Shown here: positions 33,175-46,046 of the stretch, one piece after another
Layout of the letters: each line of letters opens with the position of its first letter
Position numbering within the stretch: position 1 is the first letter of the stretch
NCBI GenBank assembly: GCA_024449915.1
Contig: JAMZAV010000804.1
Span: forward strand, 124,001-188,000
Origin: Sweltsa coloradensis
Lineage: Eukaryota > Arthropoda > Insecta > Plecoptera > Chloroperlidae
Direction: 5' to 3'
DNA length: 64,000 bases
Program-made: the position numbers and the translations under genes
Notes under the pieces: generated by a model
Databases searched by the model: none
The model's input: the letters and a program-made list of their open reading frames with translations, nothing else
Told to the model about the DNA's origin: nothing

Positions 33175-34540
33175 AGGGCGATCATTTCGACTATAAAAAT
33201 TACAGGCCTATTGCAATACTGCCAAGCATTGAAAAATATTAGAAAGATACGTATCTGATTGTTTAATAAATTATATGACAAAATTTAATATAATTAACAA
33301 AAAACAATATGGATTTCAAAAAGGTAAAAGCACAGAAGACCTGTTAAGATCGTTCTCTGACATAATAAACTCCAAACTTGATAGTAATTGTCATATAGTA
33401 TGTATGTTCATAGATTTCAAAAAAGCCTTTGATACCCTTGATCACACTATACTCTTAGATGCATTACAAAAAATAGGCGTACGAGGTACGATTTTAACGT
33501 GGTTTGAAAACTATTTGTTGAATAGGAAGCTAAAAGTAAAAGTAGGGGATGTGTATAGTGAAGCTAAATCATGTCGCAGTGGCGTACCACAAGGGTCAAT
33601 TTTGGGTCCTCAACTATATTTAGTATATGTCAACGTTATGGTCATATTGTCAAGTGTTTATCTTTTTTTTATGCGGACGACGCTGCATTATTAGCAATAC
33701 ATAAGAACGTCAAACTAGCAGTAGAATATTTGCAGGCAGATTTTCTTAATCTCTTGAAATGGAACCATGACATGAGACTCATTATCAACGCGGGAAAAAA
33801 GTAGAATTGTGCATATCTGCCCACCTTTAAACGCCGATAGGAATGCCAGTATAGAGGTAATTGCTCACGATTTTAATTGTTTGCACCAGAAACGCTGGCA
33901 AAGATTTGTTTATATGTTCATGCAGACAAAAATTACTTCATGTTACAGCCATCCCTATTTAGGTCTTGAAATAGATCGAAGATATTGCTGGGATATTCAA
34001 ATAGGGAAACTATGCAATAGACTAAGATCTTGTGCTTATCAGCTTTACGCCGTAAAAGATATCTTATCGTTTAAATACCGTAAAATGGTATATATTGCTC
34101 TAGCTGAGTCAGTTTTATCGTACGGTATATCGGCTTGGGGTAATGCGTCTTACTCACAACTTAAAAATTTAATATCATTACAAAATAAAATTATAAAAAT
34201 GATGAATGAAGGAGAAATCGTTGATGGGAGATGTGTCTCGGATTTGTATTTACTATTTGATGTTTTTGCCAGTTAGGAAAATCTTTGTTTATAATGCTGT
34301 TATTTAAGCATTACTTTGACAAAAAATATAAAATTCTTATTGACCACAAGCCTTCAACTCGAGCCAAAGTGCAGGAATTTACCAGTTACCACCCTTTAAC
34401 AATAAATATGGGAAGAGATCGTTAAGCTACTCTGTACCTTTATATTTTAATAAGATTCTTCCAGAAATTAAGAATTAGATTCATTTAGAGATATAAAAAT
34501 TAATTAAAGACATATTTGCTTCAAAACAATTTATAGTTGA
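33175..34540 (+). pseudogene. CR1-like LINE reverse transcriptase, 5'-truncated with frameshifts
   Basis: The RT blocks appear in order: YKNYRPIAILPSIEK (33190), QYGFQKGKSTEDLL (33308), MFIDFKKAFDTLDH (33402), SGVPQGSILGP (33578), the catalytic FYADDAALL in another frame (33668) and YLGLEIDR (33957). The C-terminal MVYIALAESVLSYGISAWGN block is at 34085. At least two frameshifts (about 33630 and 33805) and stops near 33240 break it. The enzyme would copy LINE RNA at the nicked target. The 3' UTR runs into (ATT)n at 34797. Confidence 0.85.
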
Positions 34541-34794
34541 GTGAGGAAATTGTGGTTATGTGATTTTTATATTTTATGTTTTTCAGGTATTTATCACATT
34601 GTTTAGACTCACATGTCGGTAATTTCAATTAATCAAATTTCAATTATATTAGGTTAAGTGTTCAGAAGTGAATAAATCCTTATCTTTAATAAACATAGTT
34701 CCACAGATAAGCTGCATGTGCAGTTTGTGGAAGGTCGAATGTATGAAATATGTAAGGTTATGAAAGAAAGAAATGTATCTACAATAATAAAAAA

Positions 34795-34926
<132 letters not shown>

Positions 34927-35518
34927 TTATTGGATGTATTTCAAAACAAACTCGGTAAAACCGGAGCTAACATGTTGTACGGACTTACGTCAAGTACTTC
35001 CATGTGTACCTATTACATACATTATTACTTTTGTCTTAACTCTAACTAAAATAAGTCATTTATAAATTGTAATATTGTTTGTAGATGATGTTTTCTTTCT
35101 GCTGTGTACGGTCGTGGCCGATTTCTCGTCGCCATCCTAGCATTTGCTCTTCGGACTATGGGAAACCACGAAAACCATGTCAGGATGGAAGCTGTCTCGG
35201 AATCTCGAAGTATCATTCTTATTTAGAAATTTACGAACTATTCTACACGTGTTGAGTATTACTGCCTTTTGAGTCTCGATTTTATACATTGGGTTGAAGA
35301 TCTATTTGTTTAATGCTTCATGTAGCTTCTTCGGTATGATGCCGTTGGCTGAATATAATGAATGGGATTGTATTTACCTTTTTCTGTTTCCACATCTTCT
35401 TGATCTCAATTGCAAGTTCACTATACTTGTCAATTTTTTTCTTCCACGTGGTCTCGACGTTATGGCACATTGGGATAGCAACGTCGATAAGGGTAGTTTC
35501 TTGTTTCTTCTTGTCAAT
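34927..35518 (-). pseudogene. R4/Dong-like LINE copy 3, 5'-truncated
   Basis: The same 3' UTR and C-terminal coding region as copy 2 on the minus strand, including the DNA for CHNVET, SELAIEIKKMWKQKK and QKAV. Small indels break the frame. It ends at TTCTTGTCAATTATTATTAA, merging with another (ATT)n array. Truncation is ~30 bp from that of copy 2, so the two are separate insertions or later-diverged duplicates. Confidence 0.85.
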
Positions 35519-35539
35519 TATTATTAATTATTATTATTA

Positions 35540-35589
<50 letters not shown>
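35519..35589. repeat. (ATT)n microsatellite
   Basis: Lies between R4 copy 3 and the CR1-like element to its right. Confidence 0.95.
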
Positions 35590-38395
35590 GTTGTGTTAAT
35601 GTTATAATGTTAATATAAGTGATTATTTAGACCTTTTGTATTCCAAAGGTTTTATCTCTTGCATAAACGAACCAACTAGGATGGGAGATGGTTCACAGAC
35701 ATGCATCGATCACGTATTTATACGCAACAGTAAACAAGTTGAGTTTGAGTGTTGTACCTTGGACTGTGGCATTACGGATCATTTGGCTACAACGGTGCGT
35801 GTTCATATCAACACGAGTGAGCACATCAAAATAACACAATCTACAAAGGTTATTAAGTACATAAACAAGACACTTTTTCAAACAAATTTAAGTTCGCACA
35901 ATTGGGAGGGGGTTTTCAGCTCAGTACATGCAGATGAAGCTTTCAAGTTGTTTTTCCAGGAACTGAAATTAATAATTGATAACTCATATATTACATTTAG
36001 TCTGAACAACAAAACTAGAAAACGTAAAGAATGGATTACACCGGAAACAATAAAACTTACACTTCAAAAGCAGGCTATCTATAAGTCTTTAAAGCGACAC
36101 CAAGAAGATGAAATTTTAAAACATCGTTATAAAGTTTTGAGTAAACTCGTCAGGGAAAAAATAAAGCGGGATAAAATAAATTTCTACCAGGAAGAAATAG
36201 AGAAGGCAGTTGATAAAGGTAAAAACTATTGGCACGTAGTAAACAAGGTTTTGAAGGGGAGAGGGCGCGAGGGAATATCCGAAATTCTAATAGATGGTGA
36301 AACTATTAGCACTGATAAAGATCCCGTTAGAGCTGCTAATTACTTTAATGAATATTTTATAAATGTTGCGAATACAGCGGCGACCAATGCTAACAACGAC
36401 GATACAATTACACTAGTAACGATAATGGTATGCAGTGGGTTAACCAAACCATGCACGTCTCTGATATAACTGAAGCGTATCTTGTGGAAGTTATTAGAAA
36501 CATGAAAAGCAAATCAAGCGCAGGCATTGATAGATTAAATATTTGTATGATAAAAGATAACATTGATATTTTTGTACCTGTTTTAAAATATTTATTCAAT
36601 CTTTCTCTTAATGATGGTTATGTGCCTGATATTTTAAAAATGGCTCTTGTAATCCCTATCTTTAAAAGTGGTGATAAAATCATGGTTAACAATTATTGAC
36701 CCATCTCATTGTTGCCTTCGATATCAAAAATTTTAGAGGTTTGTGTAAAAAATCAGGTTTTAAACTTTCTACAGTCACATCAATTCTAATCTGAGATTCA
36801 GTTTGGTTTCTTGCCAAAGAAGAATGTTGACATGGCAATTGAGAATCATACAAGTCATATAACCAAAGCAATGGAAAAGAATCACAAGACCATGGCACTG
36901 TATTTGGACCTCAGTAAGGCGTTTGATATGATCTCTCATAACTTATTGGTAAATAAACTCAACAGGTGTGGTCTAAGAGGAAAAATTGGTCAATGGTTCG
37001 AATCATATTTAAATAGAAGAGTGCAAATCGTTGTCATAAATGGAACACACAGCATGAAATTGACCGTAGTACGAAGGGTTCCTCAAGGGTCTGTGTTGGG
37101 CCCAATATTTTTCCTAATTTTTATAAACGATCTCGCAATATTGCCTTTGTATGCTTCAGTTACTCTTTTTGCAGATGATGCAGCTTTAGTGCTTTCAGCC
37201 GTCACGTATGTAATTTTGCAAATGCTTGTCAATCATGATCTACACATTTTTTTAGCTAAGTATTTTAGAAATAACGGTCTTGTTTTAAATAGTTGAAAAA
37301 CCAAATTCATTGTATTTCGTTTTAAAGAGAAGACTACTATTCCTCATATGAACATTGTTTACCATGAATCAAACTGCATTGAAACAACTAATTGTAAATG
37401 CATGTGTATTGAAAGCTGCGAGTATATAAAATATTTGGGATTGTATATGGATTCATCATTGAGTTGGAGCATGCACATAAATTATAAATGTTAACAATAA
37501 AACTTCGATCCATCAGTTATATCATCTACCATCTTAAAAAAATTATGCCATTAAATGTTCTAGGCCTAAGGCAATTGTATTTCGCTATTTTCCAATCGAA
37601 TTTGGAATTTGGTATCATTCATTGGGGGGGGAACATTTGATTATAAACTAACATCACTGATCACTGCTCAAAACTATATCATGAGAACCATATTTAATCT
37701 TCAGCGGCTTCAGTCAACTGACTTTGTGTATATAGAGTACGACATTCTTCCATTGCCACAACTGTATTTTTATAGAACTGTTTTATATGTTTTTAATAAT
37801 CTTAGTAACCATGACTTTGTGAATAGTGCTGTCAATACTAGAAACTCATCAGTGCTACGTTTAACCGTACCTGGCTTTAGATTAACAAATACACGTAACC
37901 AGTTAGTTATCATATAAAGGCCCATATCTGTTCAATTCTATTATATGCAAGATTCCAGAGTTTAAACCATGTATGAAATATGTTCATTTTAAAAAACTTT
38001 CAGAAAATGCAGTAAAGTAGAGGTGAATTATTTTCCATTTTAAAATTGCTTTTACCTTTAATATTAAGATTATGTATGTAGGCCTACTTGTGCTTTGTTT
38101 TATTGAAATGTTTTATTGAAATGCTTACATTTAAAACTTATTATCATGAATTTTTAATTATACATTTTATTTAGAATTTTATTTATTGAGTTAATTGGTT
38201 AATTATTTTGTTAAGGTTTTAAGGATGTATATTACATTAATATTTACCGTGGCGGCTGGCACAATTAAAATGTTATTATCTGAAGCAGGCTTTCACACGA
38301 GCAGTCTGCTCATGAAGGCAACTTGCTTGTTTGATATTGTTTAATGTATTGTGTGTGTTTAATCAAATAAATTGAATTGAAAATTGAATTGAATT
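35590..38395 (+). pseudogene. CR1-like LINE ORF2 (end of APE, full RT) with 3' UTR
   Basis: It starts within the endonuclease (FISCINEPTRMGDGSQTCID, HVFIR, ITDHLATTV), then an ~200-residue linker and the RT: LVIPIFKSGDK, PISLLPSISKILE, LYLDLSKAFDMISHNLL, RVPQGSVLGPIFF, catalytic LFADDAAL (about 37168) and YIKYLGLYMDSSLSWSMH. A frameshift near 36425, a stop at 36697 and later breaks disable it. The C-terminal block ends near 38030. The 3' UTR ends in GAATT repeats (38370-38395), a CR1/L2-type tail, then (ATT)n. It was probably active fairly recently. Confidence 0.87.
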
Positions 38396-38397
38396 GA

Positions 38398-38466
<69 letters not shown>

Positions 38467-38470
38467 TTTA
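38396..38470. repeat. (ATT)n microsatellite after LINE tail
   Basis: Follows the (GAATT)n LINE tail directly. Confidence 0.95.
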
Positions 38471-38693
38471 TTTTTTTAACCCTTATGGGTCCTCTGTCGG
38501 ACTGGATCCGACAAGGGTGTTTTGCACACTTTAATTCACCTCCCATAAATAATTTGAAAAAAGTTTGAAAAAAAAAATTGAATTTTTTTATGAAACGGTT
38601 TCTCCAAGAACAATAAACGCATGACTGTAGTATTATGTAATGTGCAACCGACCACAGGCTGTCCACAAGTTTGCAGCTGATGTCTATCTACCC

Positions 38694-39119
38694 CATAGAT
38701 ATTAAACACCTATTGTAGGCTAGATACACAGTCTCCAATACCTCCGCACAGGCGCGAGCGTAGCAAATTGAAGACTCAATCTGCCATCAACAAAATGGCG
38801 ATTTGGCGTTTTAATTTATGCTTTTTAATGCATTTAAGTATTTTACTGGATTGTTTGATATGGTTTTAGCTTGTGCAGCATGATAATGAACAAACACAAA
38901 CAATAAGAAGTTATTGCATAAGGGAATTTAGTAATCATTTGATGTTAGAGACTAGTATGCTCATCTGTCAACCTGGCGGCAATCTTGAGAACTATTTGGG
39001 CTACAAATCGCTCGCATTTAATTAACATGCAAACTGCCATATTAAAGATTTCTTCAAATTGTCATGGAAGTGGACCAATGACTGCTGATGTAGCCTACAA
39101 TAGGTGTTTAAGATCTATG
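38694..39119. mobile_element. MITE-like segment with 29-bp inverted arms
   Basis: The arms 38694-38722 and 39091-39119 are inverted copies with 28 of 29 matching (core TTAAACACCTATTGTAGGCT). The 368-bp interior is AT-rich without ORF. No clear target duplication, so the superfamily is unknown. Confidence 0.65.
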
Positions 39120-39339
39120 ATCCACCCTTTATTTTAACTCTGCTTACTGTTGCACACAAGGCAAAGGTTAATCCACAGACACTTTCAAACATATAATAGT
39201 ATACAAATATTGTTTAAGCTTACCAAAAACATAGGCCTATATAATGTAGAGTGTACACTTGCTGATAGCCAAGAGTTTACACGTTGAGGAAAGTACACAC
39301 ATTTGCCCATCCATAATGCTAAGATGTTTTTTTGTCTAG

Positions 39340-39533
39340 ATAACTCTACGATTGTCACCGAAATGGAAACGGAATCGAAAGATATAATAATGGAGACCTT
39401 TTTCACACCGGCTTTCATATTGATCCTTTCCGCCGTTGGATTTGTTGGCATTGTTGTTATTTTGTTGCTGTTCCTATTATGCCACCGACTGTATAAACAT
39501 CGGCTTGGGTACAACACAACTGCCACACGAGAG
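39340..39533 (+). CDS. MuSK/Nrk-type receptor tyrosine kinase, transmembrane exon
   Basis: The acceptor TTTTTTTGTCTAG ends at 39339 and the donor GAG|GTACGT is at 39534. The 194-bp exon begins in phase 1 and ends in phase 0. It encodes an acidic extracellular stub (NSTIVTEMETESKD, with an N-glycosylation motif NST), a ~25-residue membrane helix (FILILSAVGFVGIVVILLLF) and the basic stop-transfer HRLYKHR. Its phase joins the next exon exactly. The upstream extracellular exons (Ig/Fz type in this family) are not identified in the window. The protein would be a single-pass plasma-membrane receptor. Confidence 0.75.
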
Positions 39534-39612
39534 GTACGTATTTCATTAAGAGAGGTTTTTAACATTTTGTTTGCACTTAGTGTGATGTAAATCAGTGTCC
39601 TTACCCTAGGGT

Positions 39613-39764
39613 CCATTAAGTTAGCCCCGCCCAATAATAAAAATGACGGAAGGAATACATCGTATTTTTGCACAAATTTTGCACCAAAATTCACCACCAA
39701 TTTCAATTTTTGCACCACTCGCATACAGGATTCACTATTTAAGTGGGTGGGGCCAAATTAATGG
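39613..39764. mobile_element. 152-bp MITE with CCATTAA...GCCCC ends
   Basis: The left end CCATTAAGTTAGCCCCGCCC and right end GGTGGGGCCAAATTAATGG are inverted. The interior has TTTTGCACCAAAATNCACCA and TTTTTGCACCACTCGCATAC. A second, degraded unit follows to about 39925. The same family occurs at 60253 and 63497. It lies in the kinase intron. Confidence 0.75.
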
Positions 39765-40869
39765 CATCCCGCAAAACATCTAATTTCAAATCTGATTGCA
39801 CCTGATTTTTGCACTAATTTTGCACCAAAATACACCACCAATTTCAATTTTTGCACCACTCGCATACAGGACTTATTCACTATTTAAGTGGGCGGGGCCA
39901 ACTTAATGACAACCCCGCCCAAATGCCAGATTTCAAATCTGATTGTACCTGATTTTTATAGTCTTCGAAAGAACCAAGCTTTTGGGCTGACTTTTGGGCC
40001 GGGTCGCCGAGGTTCAAGAAATTTGCATCTCTACTAACCACTCTTACATACATCTGGTTTCCTCAATATAATACGTCTCCACAGTTTTCTCAAGGAATCT
40101 CTTATACGCAACACATGTTCAGTTGGATATCATTTTCAGGTTGTGTTTTCATGAATTTGTTTTGATACTGAAAAGATACTATTTTTGGGTAACTTCCCCA
40201 ACTCTGATAATATCATATTTACAAGTTTAACAATTTTAATCCACCCTTGTGGATTAATCTAGCTGTCAGTTAAAAACATAAAGACAAATGCTTCATACAA
40301 AGCAAGGCCTGAATAGAAACTGTATTATTTTATTGAAGCGCAGATATGTCTGTTCCCTGTCATTCCCATAATGTAGCATACTTCGTATTGCATCCACTTG
40401 GTAGGCCTACTATCAGATAAAACTTGCACTCTATCGGACATCCCAAGAATTACGCAGGTGATCACTCGCTCTATCCCAGCTTTCAATTCGTCATGGCCCT
40501 TGCTTTCATTTTCTCTTCATCCACTGCAATTCTGTCCAAATGTCCGGAAACGATGTAACAGTTAAACGGTTAACTATTTGGGCAAAAGCAACTTTTATAC
40601 CAACTTATTTTACACGGACAAGCAACTTTTTTAAGCAACTTTTATTCACTAAAGAGGTAACTTTTCCTACTTTTTATAGTCATCTAAGCAGTGGAAACCT
40701 TGCTAATGCAATTCACCATGCATTTCCCTACACAGGTGAGAGTGCTCCTATACAAATTGAAACCTCTAGTTGCTCAGTGTCACACTTAAGCCCCAGAGTT
40801 CATTGTTTTCTCAGATATTGGTCAGTAGAGGGCGGAGCATCACTCTACCAGATGCATGCCACTAGTGAC
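39765..40869. other. Intron sequence; second MITE unit to ~39925, then nothing recognised
   Basis: 39765-39925 repeats the preceding MITE's interior and right end. The rest shows no supported exon; the 110-residue frame at 40540 has no domain. Confidence 0.5.
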
Positions 40870-41551
40870 TAGTGATGGGTAAATTCCGTGAATTTATTTT
40901 CGAGGAATATTCCCGGAATATTCCCCCAGGCGGGAATTTTGAGGGAATTTTCGTTCAAAGCCAAAAATGACCACAAATCCTTAAAAAACATTGTTTAATA
41001 TTATTATTTTTTAATTAATATAATACCATATAAATAATAATAAAAATATTAAATAGTGCTAGGCTAAGTAGGCTAGTAGGGCCTAACTAACATGGATCCA
41101 GGTCTAGGTCTTGCCTAGGCCTTACGTGAAAACCAACATGACCCATGAACATGACGATTAGGCCTAGCGCGGTAGCTCCTAGGGACCCCAATTTTGTGAT
41201 TAGGCCTCATGCTACCATAAGCCTAGCCTCCTTAGGCGGGAATTTAAAACAACGCTTAATTGTGTAATTCGGAATTCCACATATTCGTGAAGACAAAATA
41301 TTCAATATTTAATTCTAACCTCAAAATCACTATTCGCTCACCCCTAAACGTTAATAATATTTAAGCCTATGCTAGGGATAGTCCTACCCTAACAAGCCTA
41401 GAATTAACTAAGAGCTGACTCAGATTGTGCAGAGCAGGTGCAGATAGTGTTAAAAACCTTCACAAATTACAGCCAATTTAAAAAAAACGAAAATTCCCTA
41501 CTCGAGGGAATTTAAATTTAGGCAGGGAATATTCCCGAGGTCCCATCACTA
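40870..41551. mobile_element. 682-bp hAT MITE in kinase intron
   Basis: Exact 8-bp duplication CTAGTGAC (40862-40869 and 41552-41559). The ends TAGTGATGGG and CCCATCACTA are perfect 10-bp inverted repeats of hAT type. Subterminal GAATATTCCC and GGGAATTTT motifs recur near both ends. No transposase. The interior has several TAGGCCTAG-like words. Confidence 0.9.
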
Positions 41552-41936
41552 CTAGTGACCAGTACGAAACAAGTGGTAAGAGTTGATTTCTAATGTTTTA
41601 TATGTAATTGAAAAAGGTACCGTACCAGTATGTTCTGCCAGAAATAGTGCTGAGTACATATTTTATGACAATTGTGTAATCTCAATGCACATTGGAGATC
41701 AAAATTACCTTTTTGGTGCTATAAGAATGTACCTGCCATCTATTGAAAGATGAATTCAATAGAGATAAATAATATTTAACTATATTAATCCAATGCTCTG
41801 TTCCAATATGAGTCAGGTTGGGAGAATTTATTATAATCCAAATCCTAGATCTGGTACTTACCCCAAGCATGGATGATGAACATATGTACAAATCAGAGGA
41901 AAAGTTGACTAAATGTATTGTTTGGTTATATTTCAG

Positions 41937-42092
41937 GATGTGAATATCGATTTAGATAAGCTTCCAAGCAACATGGCATACCACCGAACAGGAGCACAGT
42001 TAAATCCTAAACTTGAAAAACTGGAATTTCCCAGAAACGACATAATTTATATCCGAGATCTTGGTCAAGGTGCATTTGGTCGAGTGTTCCAG
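41937..42092 (+). CDS. MuSK/Nrk-type kinase exon: juxtamembrane and glycine loop
   Basis: The acceptor TTTGGTTATATTTCAG ends at 41936. The exon is 156 bp (52 codons, phase 0 to 0) and ends CAG|GCAAGT, the consensus of a GC donor. The protein runs [34 protein letters not shown], then [16 protein letters not shown], where GQGAFGRV is the ATP-binding glycine loop. LNPKL-x-x-LE(F/Y)PRN before the kinase is characteristic of MuSK/Nrk. The juxtamembrane NMAY sits where vertebrate MuSK has NPxY. Remaining kinase exons are not found to 64 kb. The reading would fail if GC is not used as donor. Confidence 0.85.
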
Positions 42093-42249
42093 GCAAGTAT
42101 CAAATATACTGTAATCACTAGGGCTATTCACTGAGGTTTCGAGCCGAGATTGAGCATTACTACATTGACGATCAATCACTCAATTTGCTTTTTGAAATTT
42201 GGAGCCTCAATTGTTTATTTTGAAACCAAAGAAAATGACAAATTATTAT

Positions 42250-43720
42250 TATTTGATTTTATGTATTTCATACAAACTTGGTCAAAACCGGAGCTAACGT
42301 GTCTGTTGCACGGACTTACATCAAGTACTTCCATGTGTACCTACATTACATACATTTTTACTTTGTCTTAACTCTAACTAAAATAAGTTAATTATAATAT
42401 TGTTTGTAGATAATGTTTTCTTTCTACTGTATACGGTCGTGGCCGATTTCTCGTTACCATCCTAGCATTTGCTCTTCGGACTATGGGAAACCACGAAAAC
42501 CAAGTCAGGATGGAAGCTGTCTCGGAATCTCAAAGTATCATTCTTAGTTTAGGAATTTACGAACTATTCTACACGTGTTTACTGCCTTTTGAGTCTCGAT
42601 GTATACATTGGGTGGAAGATCTAGTTGTTTAATGCTTTCATGTAGCTTTTTTGGTATTATGCCGTTGGCCGATATATCGAATCGAATTGTACTTACCTTT
42701 TTCTGTTTCCACATCTTCTTGTTCTCAATTGCAAGTTCACTATACCTGTCAATCTTTTTCTTCCATTTAGTCTCAACGTTATGGCACATTGGGACAGCAA
42801 CGTCGATAGGGGTAGTTTCTTGTTTCTTCTTGTCAATAATTATTATATCCGGTCTGTTGTGATGTATAGTTTGGTCTGATATAACTGTGCGGTCGTAATA
42901 TAATTTGAAATCTTTACTATCTAGTACTTTCTCCGGTTTGTATTTGTAGTAAGGTGTGTTTGTATCATTGAGGTTGTATTTGATTGCTAGTTTTTGATGA
43001 ATATTGTTAGCTACTTGGTTATGTCTGTAGAGGTAATCTGTTTGACATAATGATTGGCATCCAGATATGATGTGCTCAATAGTTTCACCCCTTACACTAC
43101 ATTTTCTACATTGATCATTTGCTGTCGCTTCTTGTATAACGTATTTTTTTATAATTGTTCGTCGCAATCACTCTGTCTTGAATAGCTGTCATAAAACCTT
43201 CTGTTTCTCCAAATAGTTCCCCGTTGTTTAACCACCTATTTGATGCTTTAATATCTACGTGACCTTTGTGTATCTTGTGTAGTGTCTTTTCTGAGAGATG
43301 TTACTCTAGCAGCGTCATTTGTGAGGTTTACTTGTAGATTGACATTTTCCTTTGCTAGATTAATGATTTGGTTAATGATTTGTCAGCTAGCACCACAGCC
43401 CTATGAAGTGTAGATTGGTTACTCTTTGTAAAACAAAATTCTTAAAATGTCTAGTTGTTTATAATGTGCATTTATAATGTGTGCAGATCAACTAGGCCCC
43501 GTCCCCCTTGTTTTCTTGGAAGTGTCAATCTTCACTTACCATATTATTGTTCTTAATTTTAAATCCGTATGTAGATTCATTAAGCATAATATGCGACAAT
43601 GAGTTTAGTGACAGACAAAACCATAATGCGCTAAATGATTCACCTTGGAAAATGCCACTTTTAAGAGGGAGGAGGACTGTTGATTTTGTAGTGGTAAAGT
43701 AAATTGTATATAACTATTAG
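42250..43720 (-). pseudogene. R4/Dong-like LINE copy 4: RT remnant, CCHC and RLE endonuclease
   Basis: The minus frame 42544-43167 (207 residues) has the Cys/His motif CRKCSVRGETIEHIISGCQS, LYRHNQVANNIHQKLAIKYN and the endonuclease core (NRPDIIIIDKKK, TPIDVAVP), matching the PD..D pattern of restriction-like endonucleases. It ends with QKAVNTCRIVRKFLN. Further upstream in the element, 43655-43545 reads SGIFQGESFSALWFCLSLNS, the RT block 4/5 of this clade. Copy 1 shows sequence between them that is deleted here. The 3' UTR starts near 42250, beside only a short ATT run. It lies in the kinase intron, antisense to the gene. Confidence 0.85.
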
Positions 43721-44199
43721 ACCAATAGATCAATAACGATAATTTTTTTTTCTGGTACAGAGAACTTCTGTCAAATGAGTGTGTATTGTTTAGATTTCTT
43801 AAAATCTCGTTGGCTTATCAGCAAATAATTTTTAAAAACAACTTTTTAAGTGGACCAAATACTAACTAAAAATTCAAAGGGCATCTATTCGGGGGTTCTA
43901 ATTAGAAAGTATTACGAATTTCGTAGCCGAAACTTAATTAGACAAGCGATAATCTCAAATGTAAAATTGGATAAAATTTGGTGCGAAAGTTGTGCCCTCT
44001 ATAGCAATGTCTCTGAACTACCACAACAGTCTGCATGTTTCTTGGGCGCACGAGCGAGAAGCACGGACAGAGAGAGAGAGAGTTAAAGAGACCATTCATT
44101 CCACAAGAAAGGGTGGCTGGCTAGCTTGCCGATTTGTAAACATTATACCTGCTGACATTTTTTATTTATCGGGTTGTTTCGTAGCGGCGGTAGTGATAT
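43721..44199. other. No gene recognised
   Basis: Intron sequence. There is a short (GA)n at 44070-44083. The 78- and 89-residue frames have no motif. Confidence 0.5.
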
Positions 44200-44207
44200 C
44201 TTTCTGT

Positions 44208-44243
44208 CGACGTTTCGAAGACCATGTTATCTTCTTCTTCAGG
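44208..44243 (-). ncRNA. Candidate hammerhead ribozyme core of Penelope-like element
   Basis: The minus strand reads CTGAAGA (fits CUGANGA), a possible stem II (GAAGA...TCTTC), GAAAC and then GTCGAC. The order matches the hammerhead core known from Penelope-like element terminal repeats. One unpaired A lies before stem II. Stems I and III are not verified. The motif lies ~135 bp 3' of the element's stop codon. Confidence 0.45.
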
Positions 44244-44378
44244 ACTTTAAATATGATATGAAGTTTGTGAAATTCCTCTTGTTTCTTGTTATTGTTTTTT
44301 TCGCTATTATTACGATTAAAGTTTTTTGATTGGTTTACCTAAATAAGCTTCCTAAATTCACTGTCAGATTATCATTTG

Positions 44379-45279
<901 letters not shown>

Positions 45280-45329
45280 TATTTAGTTTAGACGTGAAAA
45301 ATGTCATCAACGGGTAGCGAGACATTTAA

Positions 45330-46046
45330 CCCATCTGCACCCGTAAGCGGACTAGTCCGCGAATCATAGCCTGGCCACGGAAGCCACAAGCGGACTGGTC
45401 CGCATTTACGCGCGCTGCCATTCAAACTGCAGTAGTATCAGCTCCTATCGGTCAATTGTTGTACTTTTTGTTTCATTTCCCGCGTCAAGCATGTAGTGAC
45501 ATCTAGTGGTGTTCTTTGGTACTCTTACGGTAAAAACGTGAAGCTACAATCGACTTTGTTATCGACGTGAAACTTACCCGCCTGTCTACTGTCAATAATG
45601 GCAGATTCGGATCAATCAAAGCGTCGTTCTCGGCACAAACAATACTAAATCAGTAAATTTTTGGATGTTCTTCGATCAGATTTCAGTGATAGTGATGGTG
45701 AAGGTTGTGATTTTAATTGTATGCGTAGAACCGATGCAGATATAGTAGGCCTAAGTTAAAGTGACAGCAAAGAAGAAATGTGCGTTGGTGTGCGTGGGAG
45801 TAACATTGAGGTTAGGAATGGGCGTGATCACGAGGGTCGTACTCGTAGCCCTACAAATTCGTGTATTGTTAGTTGTGAACAGGCCTAGGCCTAGAAATAA
45901 TGCTAGTACAGTAATAATAAGTGATAGTGACAGTAATGATGTTGATTACGTTCTTACTGTACTACGCTGCAACTTTGATGTGCAGAGGGCAAAAGTGCGC
46001 GGTTTCCGTGGGCGCGCTAGCGTTTTGGGGCGCTGGTGCGGATGGG
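45330..46046 (+). mobile_element. piggyBac-like non-autonomous element, 717 bp
   Basis: TTAA flanks both sides (45326-45329 and 46047-46050). Ends are CCCATCTGCACC and the inverted CCCATCCGCACC, 11 of 12 matching. Subterminal GCGGACTAGTCCGC and GCGGACTGGTCCGC are palindromes near the left end. The element retains the start of a transposase. TTAA targets and CCC-type ends are the piggyBac signature. Confidence 0.88.
45598..45960 (+). pseudogene. Remnant of piggyBac transposase N-terminus
   Basis: An ATG at 45598 opens MADSDQSKRRSRHKQY, then a stop. The same frame continues FLDVLRSDFSDSDGEGCDF. A later frame reads IISDSDSNDVDYV. An acidic Ser/Asp-rich N-terminus is usual for piggyBac transposases. 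The catalytic domain is deleted. Confidence 0.45.

Noticed and set aside
38481..39171. piggyBac element starting TTAACCCTTATGGG near 38481
   Set aside because: No matching inverted end next to a TTAA on the right; the TTAA near 39168 has different flanking sequence.
40540..40872. 110-residue + frame as a kinase exon
   Set aside because: No kinase, Ig, Fz or kringle motif and no matching splice pair; it ends at the hAT MITE.
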